The notes beneath the pieces were generated by a model that was given only the letters and a program-made list of their open reading frames with translations, was not told the DNA's origin and did no database searches. Positions 1 through 7,611 of a stretch of DNA of 19,748 nt are shown here, piece by piece. The stretch spans positions 1 through 19,748 of the forward strand of contig JAYTCQ010000351.1 in the NCBI GenBank assembly GCA_043736395.1. Direction: 5' to 3'. This stretch comes from JAFDVL01 sp043736395. GTDB lineage: Bacteria; Acidobacteriota; Blastocatellia; RBC074. The translations under genes and the position numbers were made by a program. Numbering within the stretch: position 1 is the first letter of the stretch; the number at the start of each line of letters is the position of its first letter.

Positions 1-57
1 AGGGCGCCTTCACATTCGTAATTTATTTCGAAATTCTGCTTGATTCACTGGCGCCCT
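1..57. repeat. 8-bp inverted repeat beyond moaD
   Basis: AGGGCGCC at 1-8 is the exact reverse complement of GGCGCCCT at 50-57, with an AT-rich spacer that contains a smaller AATTT/AAATT pairing. It lies just downstream of the minus-strand moaD stop codon. No T-run follows on either strand inside the window, so it is not clearly a terminator. It may be one end of a dispersed palindrome or a transcript-end stem. No reading frame continues from here to the left edge with a convincing start. Confidence 0.4.
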
Positions 58-80
58 TACTGCGTGCGGGCTTCTGCATT

Positions 81-326
81 CTACCCGCCAGAAACAGGAG
101 GGAAGATCGCCAGTACGTCCCCTTCCTTCAGCAAATCATTTGGACGCGAATGCTCTTCATTAATAGCAAATAACAAACTGTTTCCGAAATCTTTCAGTGG
201 TGGAAATTTGACTAATAAATCCTGAAAAGCTTGCGCGACATTTGCGGGCGAAGTTAATTCGCAATTAAACTCGTGTTGCCCAATTGCTTCACGACAAGCG
301 CCGAAAAATAATACCTGTATTTTCAT
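81..326 (-). CDS. moaD: MoaD/ThiS-family sulfur carrier (molybdopterin synthase small subunit-like)
   Basis: An 81-residue protein, the usual length of MoaD. It has a beta-grasp N-terminus (MKIQVLFFGACREAIG) and ends in the diagnostic Gly-Gly after FPPVS. In the MoaD family the C-terminal Gly is adenylated by MoeB and converted to a thiocarboxylate, which donates sulfur to precursor Z together with MoaE in the cytosol. The start is ATG at 326, only 9 bp after the stop of the amidotransferase gene, so the two are probably co-transcribed. No strong Shine-Dalgarno is visible, which fits translational coupling. No moaE is visible in the 80 bp downstream. A ThiS-like role is an alternative, but the FFGACRE start and the IFPPVSGG end favour MoaD. 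Confidence 0.85.
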   Translation of the reverse strand: MKIQVLFFGACREAIGQHEFNCELTSPANVAQAFQDLLVKFPPLKDFGNSLLFAINEEHSRPNDLLKEGDVLAIFPPVSGG

Positions 327-335
327 GTTTATCGG

Positions 336-1325
336 TTACCAGCCTGATAGATTCCCGTTTTCTGTGACATCACGTTCATCAGTTTTTCCGGTATACCTGA
401 AGGGCAAGTTAGTGACATCTTCTAAAATATCATCATCCTTATTCCCCCGAAACCGCTGTGCTTCAATCAAAAAATTCTCAAAAATAATTCTGCCATCCCG
501 GCTTTCAACGCGATGGTTCCAGTAATTATCCAATTGAAAATCCTGGAACGATTTTTCGATGTGGAATTGCACGGAATAAATTAACTGCTCCGCCGTTCGC
601 CGCACCATCATCTGTTGTTCTGACAAATAACCACGCGCCAGCAACTTAAATCCATTTGGCAGATTCGCCAATTGCAATCCGTGATTTTGCCAGACGCGAA
701 GCACTTTCGTATGCCGATGCGTCCGCTCAAATTCAGAATGAAAAGTGATGCCTTCGAAGATCGGATCAGCTTCGTCGGTGATGGTCACAAAACGGTATTG
801 ATATTCAATCTGGCGGTTAGTCCGGTGCTCACTCGGCAGTTTTTCATCCAAGGTCAGAATGCTTGATCCAAATGCTTGTCCAACCATTTGATGTCCGCCG
901 CAAATGGCAAGTACCGGGACTTTTGTATTGAGAATAAATTTATTGAATTGCTCGAAGAGTGACGGCTCGTAGAAATCGAAATCTCGTAACGTCCCGCTCA
1001 ACACAATCGCTTCAGCGCCGAATTCATTGACTAATTCTTCGGTCAGTTCCGAAAAATGAACACGTTTAATTTCTGGTTTCACAACTAAGCGGTGAATATT
1101 ACTCTCAATATTTCCGAGGGCAAACCCGGCGATGCGGCGTTCCAGTTTTAACCATTTGTCGCCTTTGAAATCAGGCGCGCTCCGGGCAATTTCCGAATAA
1201 TGCGATTCCTCGCCAACTAAGCTGTCAACGGTTATTACCCGAACAGCCTTGATGCGCGGCACAATTGGTTCATAAGAACAATATGAATTACGGACGATGT
1301 ATGGTTGAAAGTTTTCAGGTGACAT
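336..1325 (-). CDS. Class I glutamine amidotransferase-like protein
   Basis: A 329-residue protein counted from ATG at 1325. The GATase1 core is recognisable: a nucleophile-elbow motif AICGGHQ with Cys about residue 142, and the catalytic His/Glu pair in QFHIE at about residues 255 and 257. The usual motif is Q-[FW]-H-P-E, so Ile replaces Pro. Such domains hydrolyse glutamine and pass ammonia to a partner synthetase, but no partner enzyme is adjacent and the substrate is unknown. The N-terminal ~110 residues are extra compared with a minimal GATase1 domain. The frame is open 31 codons further up to a TTG at 1418, but a TTGACA-like promoter lies within that extension, so the ATG at 1325 is preferred. 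It probably forms an operon with moaD. Confidence 0.75.
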   Translation of the reverse strand: MSPENFQPYIVRNSYCSYEPIVPRIKAVRVITVDSLVGEESHYSEIARSAPDFKGDKWLKLERRIAGFALGNIESNIHRLVVKPEIKRVHFSELTEELVNEFGAEAIVLSGTLRDFDFYEPSLFEQFNKFILNTKVPVLAICGGHQMVGQAFGSSILTLDEKLPSEHRTNRQIEYQYRFVTITDEADPIFEGITFHSEFERTHRHTKVLRVWQNHGLQLANLPNGFKLLARGYLSEQQMMVRRTAEQLIYSVQFHIEKSFQDFQLDNYWNHRVESRDGRIIFENFLIEAQRFRGNKDDDILEDVTNLPFRYTGKTDERDVTENGNLSGW

Positions 1326-1378
1326 AAGCAGTATAATCAGAGCTATGCTCGATAAATGATCAACGAAACTCTCGTCAT

Positions 1379-1406
1379 AATTTAAGCCAATCGGGCTGTT
1401 TGTCAA
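1379..1406 (-). promoter_or_regulatory. Candidate sigma70 promoter of the amidotransferase-moaD unit
   Basis: On the minus strand a perfect TTGACA (1406-1401) is followed after 16 nt by TAAATT (1384-1379), a moderate -10 match. Transcription would begin about 50 nt upstream of the ATG at 1325. It lies inside the TTG-extended reading frame, which is the main reason for choosing the shorter start. A prediction by eye only. Confidence 0.35.
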
Positions 1407-1470
1407 AGCCCCCGCCAATAGTTACTATATCTATTTATCTAAATAAACAGAATTATACTGATTCATTACT

Positions 1471-4356
1471 ATGTCGAACGAAGAAGCAATTATTGTCCGC
1501 GGCGCGCGTGTCAACAACCTCAAAAACATTAATTTTCAAATTCCATTTAATTCATTAACCGTCGTGACAGGCGTCAGCGGTTCGGGAAAATCCTCGTTAG
1601 CTTTTGATACCGTGTACGCGGAAGGGCAGCGGCGATATGTCGAATCGCTCTCCGCCTACGCCCGTCAATTTTTGGAGCGAATGGAAAAGCCTGATGTGGA
1701 TGAAGTCTTAGGGATTTGTCCTGCCGTCGCCATCAGTCAGAAAAATTCAACCAGAAATCCACGATCAACCGTGGGGACGCAAACAGAAATCTACGATTAT
1801 TTGCGTTTACTTTTTGCCAGAGCTGGGAAGACGATTTGTTACAACTGCGGGGCAGAAGTGAAACGCGACAGCCCGCAGGCCATCGCAGATAGAATTCTGA
1901 GGGAGCCGGAAGGAACAAGATTTTATGTGCTTTTTCCGCTGCTTCAGAGCGCGACAAAAGCGGAAAAACCAACCAAAGCGAAAAGTAAAAAGAAAGCCGC
2001 AGGCGATCAACTAAGCTTGCAGGCGCAGTTGATGAGCCTGATGCAACGCGGCTTCACTCGATTGTTTGATGCCTCGTCCAATGAAATAGTTGAGCTTACT
2101 TCGCCCGATAGTTTTACGAAAAATTCTTTTGATGAAGTGTTTGTTTTAGTGGATCGAATGACGGTCAACCACGAGAGTTTGACGCGCTTAGTTGATTCAC
2201 TGGAAATCTGTTTTGTCGAAGGCAGTGGGAACGCGATCATTCATTTGTTCAGGGAAGAAGGTGTTCAGCGGTTGAGCTTTTCTGAGAAATTCGCCTGTAA
2301 AAATTGCCAGATTGAGTACGTGATTCCAGAGCCGCAACTCTTCAGTTTTAATAATCCTTATGGCGCATGTCCGACCTGTCAGGGCTTTGGGAATACGATA
2401 GGGCTGGATATGAATCTCGTGATTCCTGATAAAGATTTGGCGTTAGCGGCAGGCGCGGTGGAAGCATTCACAAAGCCACAATTCGATTGGTGGATGCCGA
2501 AATTAATCGCTTTTTGCCATGCTGAAGATATTCCGATGGGAATTCCGTATCGCGATTTAAGTCCGGCGCATCAAAAGTTGATCGAAGAAGGAAAGGGCAA
2601 ATTTGTTGGTGTTCGCGGTGTGTTTGCCTGGATGGAAACCAAGAAATACAAAATGCATGTGCGCGTCTTTCTTTCAAAATATCGCGGCTATACGCTTTGC
2701 GGAGATTGCCACGGAGGGCGTCTGCGCAAAGAGGCGCAAAGCATCAAAATTGGAGATTTATCATTGCCCGAAGTGTGCGCGATGCCGATCAAAAACGCGC
2801 AGGTATTTTTCGCAAGTCTCGAATTAACTGAAGAGCAAAGAGCGATTTCCGACCGTGTCCTGATTGAAATCAAACAGCGCATTAAATTTTTGATTGATGT
2901 CGGATTGGGTTACTTAACCTTAGCGCGACTGGCGGCGACATTGTCAGGCGGTGAGGCACAGCGGATTCAACTCGCGACAAATCTCGGCGCTTCGCTGGTT
3001 GGCGCACTGTATGTGCTTGATGAACCGAGTATCGGATTACATCCGCGCGATTCTGAACGGCTAATTAATTTACTCAAAAATCTTAGAGATATTGGGAATA
3101 CAGTTTTAGTCGTCGAACACGAATCAGAAATGATGCGTGCGGCAAATTACGTGATAGATATTGGGCCGGGCGCGGGTGAGCTGGGCGGGCAGGTGATTTA
3201 TGAAGGCGATTTTAAAGGATTATTGGCAGCTCCGAATTCTTTGACGGCAAAATATTTACGAGGTGACGCGCAGATCAAATTGCCGATCGAACTGCGAACA
3301 CCGAACAAGAAAAATATTCAAATCAAGGGGCTTCGTGAACATAATCTCAAAGGATTCGATGTAGAAATTCCGCTGGGGATGCTGGTCTGCGTGACGGGTG
3401 TCAGTGGATCAGGGAAATCTACGTTGGTGCATGATTGCCTGTACGCTGGAATAAAATCTGAGCGCGGAGATTGGCGCGGGCAAGTCGGGGAATTTAAAAC
3501 AATTGATGGCGGGCATTTTGTAGATGATGTGATCCTCGTAGATCAATCGCCGATTGGACGCACGCCGCGTTCAAATCCGGTCACATACATTAAAGTTTAT
3601 GATGCGATTCGTGAGGCCTTTGCCGAAACTACAGAGGCTAAAAAAAGAGGTCTGACGCCAAGCCATTTTTCATTCAATGTGCCCGGCGGACGCTGCGATG
3701 TTTGCGACGGTGATGGAACCGTCACGGTAGAAATGCAATTCCTTGCGGATGTGGAATTGCTCTGCGAAGAGTGCAAGGGGACGCGCTTCAAGCAATCCAT
3801 TCTGGATGTGAAATATCGCGGAAAAAATATTCATGAAGTTCTGAATCTAACGGTTCGTGAAGCTTTAAGTTTTTTCTCACACGTCAACCGGATTGCTTCA
3901 AAATTGAAAGTGTTAGAGGAAGTCGGACTTGGATATTTACGGCTCGGGCAATCCGCGACGACGCTGTCGGGAGGGGAGGCGCAACGCGTCAAGCTGGCTT
4001 CATATTTATCCAAGCGTGCTGGTGAAGGCTCGTTATATATTTTTGATGAACCGACGACGGGGCTTCATTTTGACGATATTAATAAATTGTTATCAGCCTT
4101 CCGAAGATTGATCGAAGCAGGCAGTTCATTGGTCGTCATCGAGCATAATATGGATGTGATCAAGACAGCGGATTGGATTATTGACCTGGGGCCGGAAGGC
4201 GGTGATGAAGGCGGAAAAATTGTGGCTACCGGGACGCCGAAAGATGTGATGAAAGTGAAGGGATCGTATACAGGAAAGTTTTTGAAGGATTATTTGAAAG
4301 TGAAGAATAATGGGAAAAGGGGGCAGGAAAAAATTGTTGACCAAGAAAAAAAATGA
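1471..4356 (+). CDS. uvrA: Excinuclease ABC subunit A (UvrA)
   Basis: A 961-residue UvrA, near the usual ~940. It is the damage-recognition ATPase of nucleotide excision repair, loading UvrB on lesions. Two ABC ATPase halves are complete: Walker A GVSGSGKS at about residues 34-41 and 642-649, signatures LSGGEAQR at about 491 and 832, and Walker B LYVLDEP and LYIFDEP. Zinc-binding Cys pairs are seen at C123/C126 and around C276 to C300 (CPTC), and the C-terminal module has C742xxC745 and C765xxC768. ATG 1471 has no Shine-Dalgarno. A TATACT box at 1454-1459 ends 11 nt before it, suggesting a near-leaderless mRNA. No LexA-type box was seen. The last ~15 residues are low-complexity and charged, and part of this tail is encoded by an inverted-repeat arm (see 4312-4406). 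Confidence 0.97.
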   Translation: MSNEEAIIVRGARVNNLKNINFQIPFNSLTVVTGVSGSGKSSLAFDTVYAEGQRRYVESLSAYARQFLERMEKPDVDEVLGICPAVAISQKNSTRNPRSTVGTQTEIYDYLRLLFARAGKTICYNCGAEVKRDSPQAIADRILREPEGTRFYVLFPLLQSATKAEKPTKAKSKKKAAGDQLSLQAQLMSLMQRGFTRLFDASSNEIVELTSPDSFTKNSFDEVFVLVDRMTVNHESLTRLVDSLEICFVEGSGNAIIHLFREEGVQRLSFSEKFACKNCQIEYVIPEPQLFSFNNPYGACPTCQGFGNTIGLDMNLVIPDKDLALAAGAVEAFTKPQFDWWMPKLIAFCHAEDIPMGIPYRDLSPAHQKLIEEGKGKFVGVRGVFAWMETKKYKMHVRVFLSKYRGYTLCGDCHGGRLRKEAQSIKIGDLSLPEVCAMPIKNAQVFFASLELTEEQRAISDRVLIEIKQRIKFLIDVGLGYLTLARLAATLSGGEAQRIQLATNLGASLVGALYVLDEPSIGLHPRDSERLINLLKNLRDIGNTVLVVEHESEMMRAANYVIDIGPGAGELGGQVIYEGDFKGLLAAPNSLTAKYLRGDAQIKLPIELRTPNKKNIQIKGLREHNLKGFDVEIPLGMLVCVTGVSGSGKSTLVHDCLYAGIKSERGDWRGQVGEFKTIDGGHFVDDVILVDQSPIGRTPRSNPVTYIKVYDAIREAFAETTEAKKRGLTPSHFSFNVPGGRCDVCDGDGTVTVEMQFLADVELLCEECKGTRFKQSILDVKYRGKNIHEVLNLTVREALSFFSHVNRIASKLKVLEEVGLGYLRLGQSATTLSGGEAQRVKLASYLSKRAGEGSLYIFDEPTTGLHFDDINKLLSAFRRLIEAGSSLVVIEHNMDVIKTADWIIDLGPEGGDEGGKIVATGTPKDVMKVKGSYTGKFLKDYLKVKNNGKRGQEKIVDQEKK

Positions 4357-4406
4357 CTTCGAATTGCAGAACTGTTTCTGTAGAATTTTTCCTGCCCCCT
4401 TTTCCC
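4312..4406. repeat. 21-bp inverted repeat spanning the uvrA 3' end
   Basis: The arm at 4312-4332 is the exact reverse complement of 4386-4406 (core GGGGGCAGGAAAAA / TTTTTCCTGCCCCC), separated by 53 nt. The left arm is inside the uvrA frame and the right arm is in the intergenic gap. A small CAGAA-CTGT-TTCTG hairpin lies in the spacer at about 4366-4380. The length and base identity exceed a usual terminator stem and no T-run follows the right arm, so a small inserted palindromic element (MITE-like) is at least as likely as a terminator. Confidence 0.7.
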
Positions 4407-4506
4407 CTGTCAGTTTCTTAAAATTTTCTTTCATTTCTCTATTAACCAAATTGCGGTAAACTATGCATGCTGCTTGGAATTATTCAAAATGAATTGAGGA
4501 AACTGT

Positions 4507-5883
4507 ATGTTCCGCTTTGATGCTTCAAAAAAAGTTAATCTTTGTGATGGATTTAATCGTCGCGATTTCCTTCACGCCGGGAGCCTTTCAATGTTAGGGC
4601 TTGGCTTAACGGATTTATTTCAGTTGAAGGCGCAGGGTGCAATTGCTCCAGGCAATGACAATAAAAATTGTATTATGTTGATGCTTGTCGGCGCGCCGTC
4701 TCAGCTTGATACATGGGACATGAAACCAAACGCGCCTGCAGAAATTCGTGGGCCATATAAAGCGATCAAGACCAATGTTCCCGGCATCGAAGTCAGTGAA
4801 ATCTTTCCACGCATTGCCAAAAATGCGGACAAAATTGCGATCCTTCGTTCGATGTATCACACAGCAGCCGCAGTTCACGATACCGGACATCAGATGATGC
4901 AAACCGGACGACTTTTTCAAAATGGCATCGAACATCCGCACGTGGGTTGTGTGGCGGGAAAATTAAGAGGCAGTCGTGGCGATGCGCCTTCGCATGTGTT
5001 ATTGCCGCGTCCAATTGGGAATACTGGCGGCAACATGCCGCACGGTCAGACGGCAGGATTTCTCGGAAAAGTATACGATCCATTCGTGTTGAATTCTGAT
5101 CCATCACAACCTAATTTTAAAGTGCCGGATTTGCTGCCACCGAATTATATTTCAGCGATGCGAACCGACAGCCGCCGGAAATTGCGTGAGATGGTTGACG
5201 GCGCGGTCAAGGGATTTGAATCCAGTCAGGACGCGAAATTGATGGATGATAATTTCAATCAGGCGTACACGTTAATGTCATCAGCAAAGATGCGCGAAGC
5301 GTTTGATTTGTCGCAGGAAAGTAATGTGATGAAAGATCGCTACGGGCGGACACGTTTTGGGATGAGCTGTCTTCTGGCGCGACGAATGGTGGAACGCGGA
5401 GTTAGATTTGTGACAGTGAATATGTTCGAAACGGTCTTCAATGAAATCACGTGGGACATTCACGGTTCTGCGCCGTTCAGTCCGATTCAATGTTACAAAG
5501 AACAGGTCGGCCCGTCTTTTGATAATGCATATGCTTCATTGTTGGAAGATTTGCACGAGCGGGGATTATTGAAAGACACAATGGTCGTGGCGATGGGTGA
5601 ATTTGGTCGAACACCGAAAGTGAATCCTGCCGGTGGGCGCGATCACTGGCCGAATTGCTGGTCAATGCTGTGGGCGGGAGGCGGCGTCAAAGGTGGCAAC
5701 ATCGTCGGCGCTTCTGATGAAATTGGCGCGTATCCAAAAGACCGCCCGACGACCCCCGCAGAAGTTGTAGCGACTATTTTTAAGGGTTTGAATATTGATC
5801 TCGATACCGAATTAGCTGGCTTGCAAGGACGCCCAATTCGCGTCGTTGAGCATGGGGTGAATGCGATTAATGAATTGTTCTGA
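4507..5883 (+). CDS. Tat-exported DUF1501 domain protein
   Basis: A 458-residue protein. The N-terminus carries a twin-arginine signal (NRRDFLHAG, R18-R19, then a hydrophobic stretch to about residue 40), so export folded across the membrane is predicted. The rest matches the DUF1501 family, related to the sulfatase/alkaline phosphatase fold: GAPSQLDTWD near residue 60, HDTGHQMMQTGR in the first third, and GEFGRTPKVNP with GGRDHWP in the last third, likely holding metal-ligand Asp/His residues. The enzymatic activity of the family is not established. In Planctomycetes and Acidobacteria these genes often pair with DUF1549/DUF1553 cytochrome-type partners, but none is adjacent here. ATG 4507 has GAGGA six nt upstream. 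Confidence 0.85.
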   Translation: MFRFDASKKVNLCDGFNRRDFLHAGSLSMLGLGLTDLFQLKAQGAIAPGNDNKNCIMLMLVGAPSQLDTWDMKPNAPAEIRGPYKAIKTNVPGIEVSEIFPRIAKNADKIAILRSMYHTAAAVHDTGHQMMQTGRLFQNGIEHPHVGCVAGKLRGSRGDAPSHVLLPRPIGNTGGNMPHGQTAGFLGKVYDPFVLNSDPSQPNFKVPDLLPPNYISAMRTDSRRKLREMVDGAVKGFESSQDAKLMDDNFNQAYTLMSSAKMREAFDLSQESNVMKDRYGRTRFGMSCLLARRMVERGVRFVTVNMFETVFNEITWDIHGSAPFSPIQCYKEQVGPSFDNAYASLLEDLHERGLLKDTMVVAMGEFGRTPKVNPAGGRDHWPNCWSMLWAGGGVKGGNIVGASDEIGAYPKDRPTTPAEVVATIFKGLNIDLDTELAGLQGRPIRVVEHGVNAINELF

Positions 5884-5931
5884 GTACCGCTTTTAGGCGG
5901 AAGATAATTTGCCCGACTAAAATCGGTACTC
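5882..5931. repeat. REPIN-like pair of inverted hairpin units
   Basis: Two 19-nt units face each other. The left reads GAGTACCGCTTTTAGGCGG (5882-5900). The reverse complement of the right unit (5913-5931) reads GAGTACCGATTTTAGTCGG. They differ at only two positions, and those two pair with each other within each unit's hairpin (C-G versus A-T), so the small stem-loop with loop TTTTAG is kept. The outer GAGTAC/GTACTC can also pair. It overlaps the last base of the DUF1501 stop codon and separates convergent genes, so it may also act as a transcript end, though it has no T-run. Confidence 0.7.
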
Positions 5932-5937
5932 AAAACA

Positions 5938-6255
5938 TTAATACTTCGGCACATTCGGATCAACCTCATCCGCCCACGCGAGAATCCCACCTTCTAAATT
6001 CGACAAATTCGTATATCCAAAATGTGATTCGAGAGCGAAGATCGCGTTCGCGCTGCGTTTGCCGCTTCGACACATCACGACCACGGGAATATCTTTGCGA
6101 ATTTTCTCGGCTTGTTCCATGACAGAAGCCATTGGAATTAGTTCTCCGTCCAGGTTGCAGAAGTCGTATTCATTTGGTTCGCGGACGTCAATTAATTGAA
6201 ATTCTGCGTTGGTGTCTTTGAGATTTTTTAGTTCGGTGACAGTGATTGAATTCAT
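5938..6255 (-). CDS. Single-domain rhodanese (sulfurtransferase)
   Basis: A 105-residue protein with one rhodanese fold: LIDVREPNEYDFCNLDG near residues 21-37 (CH2A-like motif) and the active-site loop MCRSGKRS with the persulfide-forming Cys62. The C-terminal GGILAWADEVDP is typical of GlpE/PspE-type single-domain rhodaneses, which carry sulfane sulfur to acceptor thiols or cyanide in the cytosol. The ATG at 6255 has AAGGAA eight nt upstream. It lies 38 bp downstream of metZ on the same strand, separated only by a small hairpin, so it is likely co-transcribed with metZ and under the same SAM-responsive leader. Confidence 0.9.
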   Translation of the reverse strand: MNSITVTELKNLKDTNAEFQLIDVREPNEYDFCNLDGELIPMASVMEQAEKIRKDIPVVVMCRSGKRSANAIFALESHFGYTNLSNLEGGILAWADEVDPNVPKY

Positions 6256-6277
6256 AACTTGTATTCCTTTGTAAGCT

Positions 6278-6299
6278 GGACAGGCGGGGACGCCTATCC
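6278..6299. repeat. Small GC-rich palindrome covering the metZ stop codon
   Basis: GGACAGGCG at 6278-6286 pairs with CGCCTATCC at 6291-6299 except at one mismatched position, around a 4-nt loop. The metZ stop codon (6296-6294 on the minus strand) is inside the right arm. There is no T-run after it on the minus strand, so read-through into the rhodanese gene is expected. It resembles a REP-type unit or an mRNA-stabilising stem in an operon gap. Confidence 0.5.
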
Positions 6300-7469
6300 T
6301 ACCTTTGATAATGCTTGTTCGATGTCGGCGATGATGTCGTCGGTGTGTTCGAGTCCGGCTGAAATTCTGATCAGGCCGGGAGCGATGCCGACTGCCATGC
6401 GATCTGCTTCACTGAGTTTTGAATGCGTGGTCGAAGCGGGATGCGTTGCTGTTGTCCGTGCATCGCCCAGGTTCGCCGTATGCGAAAGCATCTCCAGCGC
6501 ATTCAAAAAAGCACGTCCGGCTTCAATCCCGCCTTTTAATACAAAAGTAACGACGCCGCCTCCTAAACGCATTTGCTGGCGGGCTAATTCCTGCTGCAGA
6601 TGCGAAGGCAGGAACGGATAGATCACGCGTTCGATTTCTGTCCGTGTTTCTAACCATTCGGCTAATAGCAAAGCATTTGCGCAATGGCGTTCCATACGCA
6701 CCGCTAATGTTTCCAGGCTTTTTGAGAATACCCAAGCGTTAAATGGCGAAAGGGAAGGGCCGGTGTGACGTGCAAAAAATCTGATGTCTTTGATTAAATC
6801 TTTGCGTCCGGCGATCAGTCCGCCGATGGCGCGTCCCTGTCCATCAATAAATTTTGTGGCGGAGTGTGTGACCAGATCAATCCCGAATTTGATCGGCTGT
6901 TGCAGATAAGGCGTCGCGAAACAATTGTCTACGACGGAAATTAATTTGTGCTCGCGAGTGAATTCGCCAAACCATTTTAAGTCAATCAAATCCAATGCGG
7001 GATTTGAAGGAGTTTCGGCGAAGGCGAGTTTTGTGTTCGGTTGCAACGCCGCTTCCCAGCTCGCGGGAGATTTTAATTCCGCGTACGTAGTGGTGATGCC
7101 CCACTTCGGCAAAATTAAATTCAGGATTTGATGCGAAGAGCCGAACAGCGCATTTGAAGCGATGATGTGATCGCCGGATTTTAATAATGCTCCGAGCGAA
7201 GTGAAAATCGAGGACATTCCCGAAGCACAGGCGATGCCGTCTTCGGCTCCTTCGAGGCGACAAATTTTTTCGATTAATTCAGAATTATTTGGATTCGAAA
7301 ACCGGGTATAAATATTGCCTTGCACTTCATCTGCAAAGAGCGCACGTGCCTGTTCGGCATCATCAAAAACAAAACTTGAAGTTAAATATAGGGGAACGGA
7401 ATGTTCGCGGTTCGCTGAACGCGCTTCCTGGGTGCGGATGGCTTCGGTTTCAAAATGTTTGTTACTCAT
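6294..7469 (-). CDS. metZ: O-succinylhomoserine sulfhydrylase (MetZ), Cys/Met metabolism PLP enzyme
   Basis: A 391-residue PLP enzyme starting at ATG 7469. MetZ makes homocysteine directly from O-succinylhomoserine (or O-acetylhomoserine) and sulfide. The fold-type I signatures are complete: phosphate-binding YTRFSNPN (Tyr54, Arg56), the ETPSNPALDLID segment, Asp181 in VVDNCFATP, and the Schiff-base Lys206 in THSATKFIDGQGR. The SSFVFDDAEQA and DGQGRAIGG wording matches MetZ better than MetB or methionine gamma-lyase, but substrate specificity is inferred. The frame stays open 57 codons upstream, but that stretch is the promoter, riboswitch-like leader and terminator, so the ATG right after the terminator is chosen. 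No Shine-Dalgarno precedes it; the upstream bases are U/A only. Confidence 0.93.
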   Translation of the reverse strand: MSNKHFETEAIRTQEARSANREHSVPLYLTSSFVFDDAEQARALFADEVQGNIYTRFSNPNNSELIEKICRLEGAEDGIACASGMSSIFTSLGALLKSGDHIIASNALFGSSHQILNLILPKWGITTTYAELKSPASWEAALQPNTKLAFAETPSNPALDLIDLKWFGEFTREHKLISVVDNCFATPYLQQPIKFGIDLVTHSATKFIDGQGRAIGGLIAGRKDLIKDIRFFARHTGPSLSPFNAWVFSKSLETLAVRMERHCANALLLAEWLETRTEIERVIYPFLPSHLQQELARQQMRLGGGVVTFVLKGGIEAGRAFLNALEMLSHTANLGDARTTATHPASTTHSKLSEADRMAVGIAPGLIRISAGLEHTDDIIADIEQALSKVG

Positions 7470-7507
7470 AAAATTAAAAAGCTGCAACGCTAATTCACGT
7501 TGCAGCT
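7470..7507 (-). terminator. Leader terminator (attenuator) directly before metZ
   Basis: On the minus strand AGCTGCAACG (7507-7498) and CGTTGCAGCT (7489-7480) form a perfect 10-bp stem with an 8-nt loop TGAATTAG. It is followed by a U-rich tract (TTTTAATTTT) that runs up to the metZ ATG at 7469. This is a textbook rho-independent terminator placed in a leader rather than after a gene, which implies conditional read-through. Confidence 0.85.
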
Positions 7508-7544
7508 CTTCAGAAATCTTGAATATTTTTGAGACCGCGTCACG

Positions 7545-7590
7545 GTTTAGCAGTTTTTTTCGTGGAGCAAGTTGCTTAAATCGCCACGTG
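7545..7590 (-). promoter_or_regulatory. SAM-II/SAM-V-like riboswitch aptamer upstream of metZ
   Basis: On the minus strand a CGTGG stem half (7588-7584) pairs with CCACG (7565-7561). The loop begins C-GATTT-AA and contains CTTGC, and the 3' side has an A-rich stretch followed by GCTAAA (7551-7546). The order stem, GAUUU, CUUGC, stem, AAA, GCUAAA is what I recall for the SAM-II (SAM-alpha) and SAM-V class, which binds S-adenosylmethionine in a pseudoknot and controls met genes. Its place in a 136-nt leader between a strong promoter and an attenuator, before metZ, fits exactly. The pseudoknot partner was not resolved by eye; loop AGCA with TGCT (7552-7549) is one possibility. Confidence 0.7.
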
Positions 7591-7611
7591 AAAGAACAAA
7601 ATCGAAATCGA

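Noticed and set aside
1..80. Start of a moaE gene leaving the window to the left on the minus strand
   Set aside because: Only a GTG without a ribosome-binding site lies 13 bp from the edge; too little sequence to support a gene.
1419..1470. SOS (LexA) box before uvrA
   Set aside because: No CTG-N10-CAG-type palindrome or other clear inverted repeat was seen in the gap.
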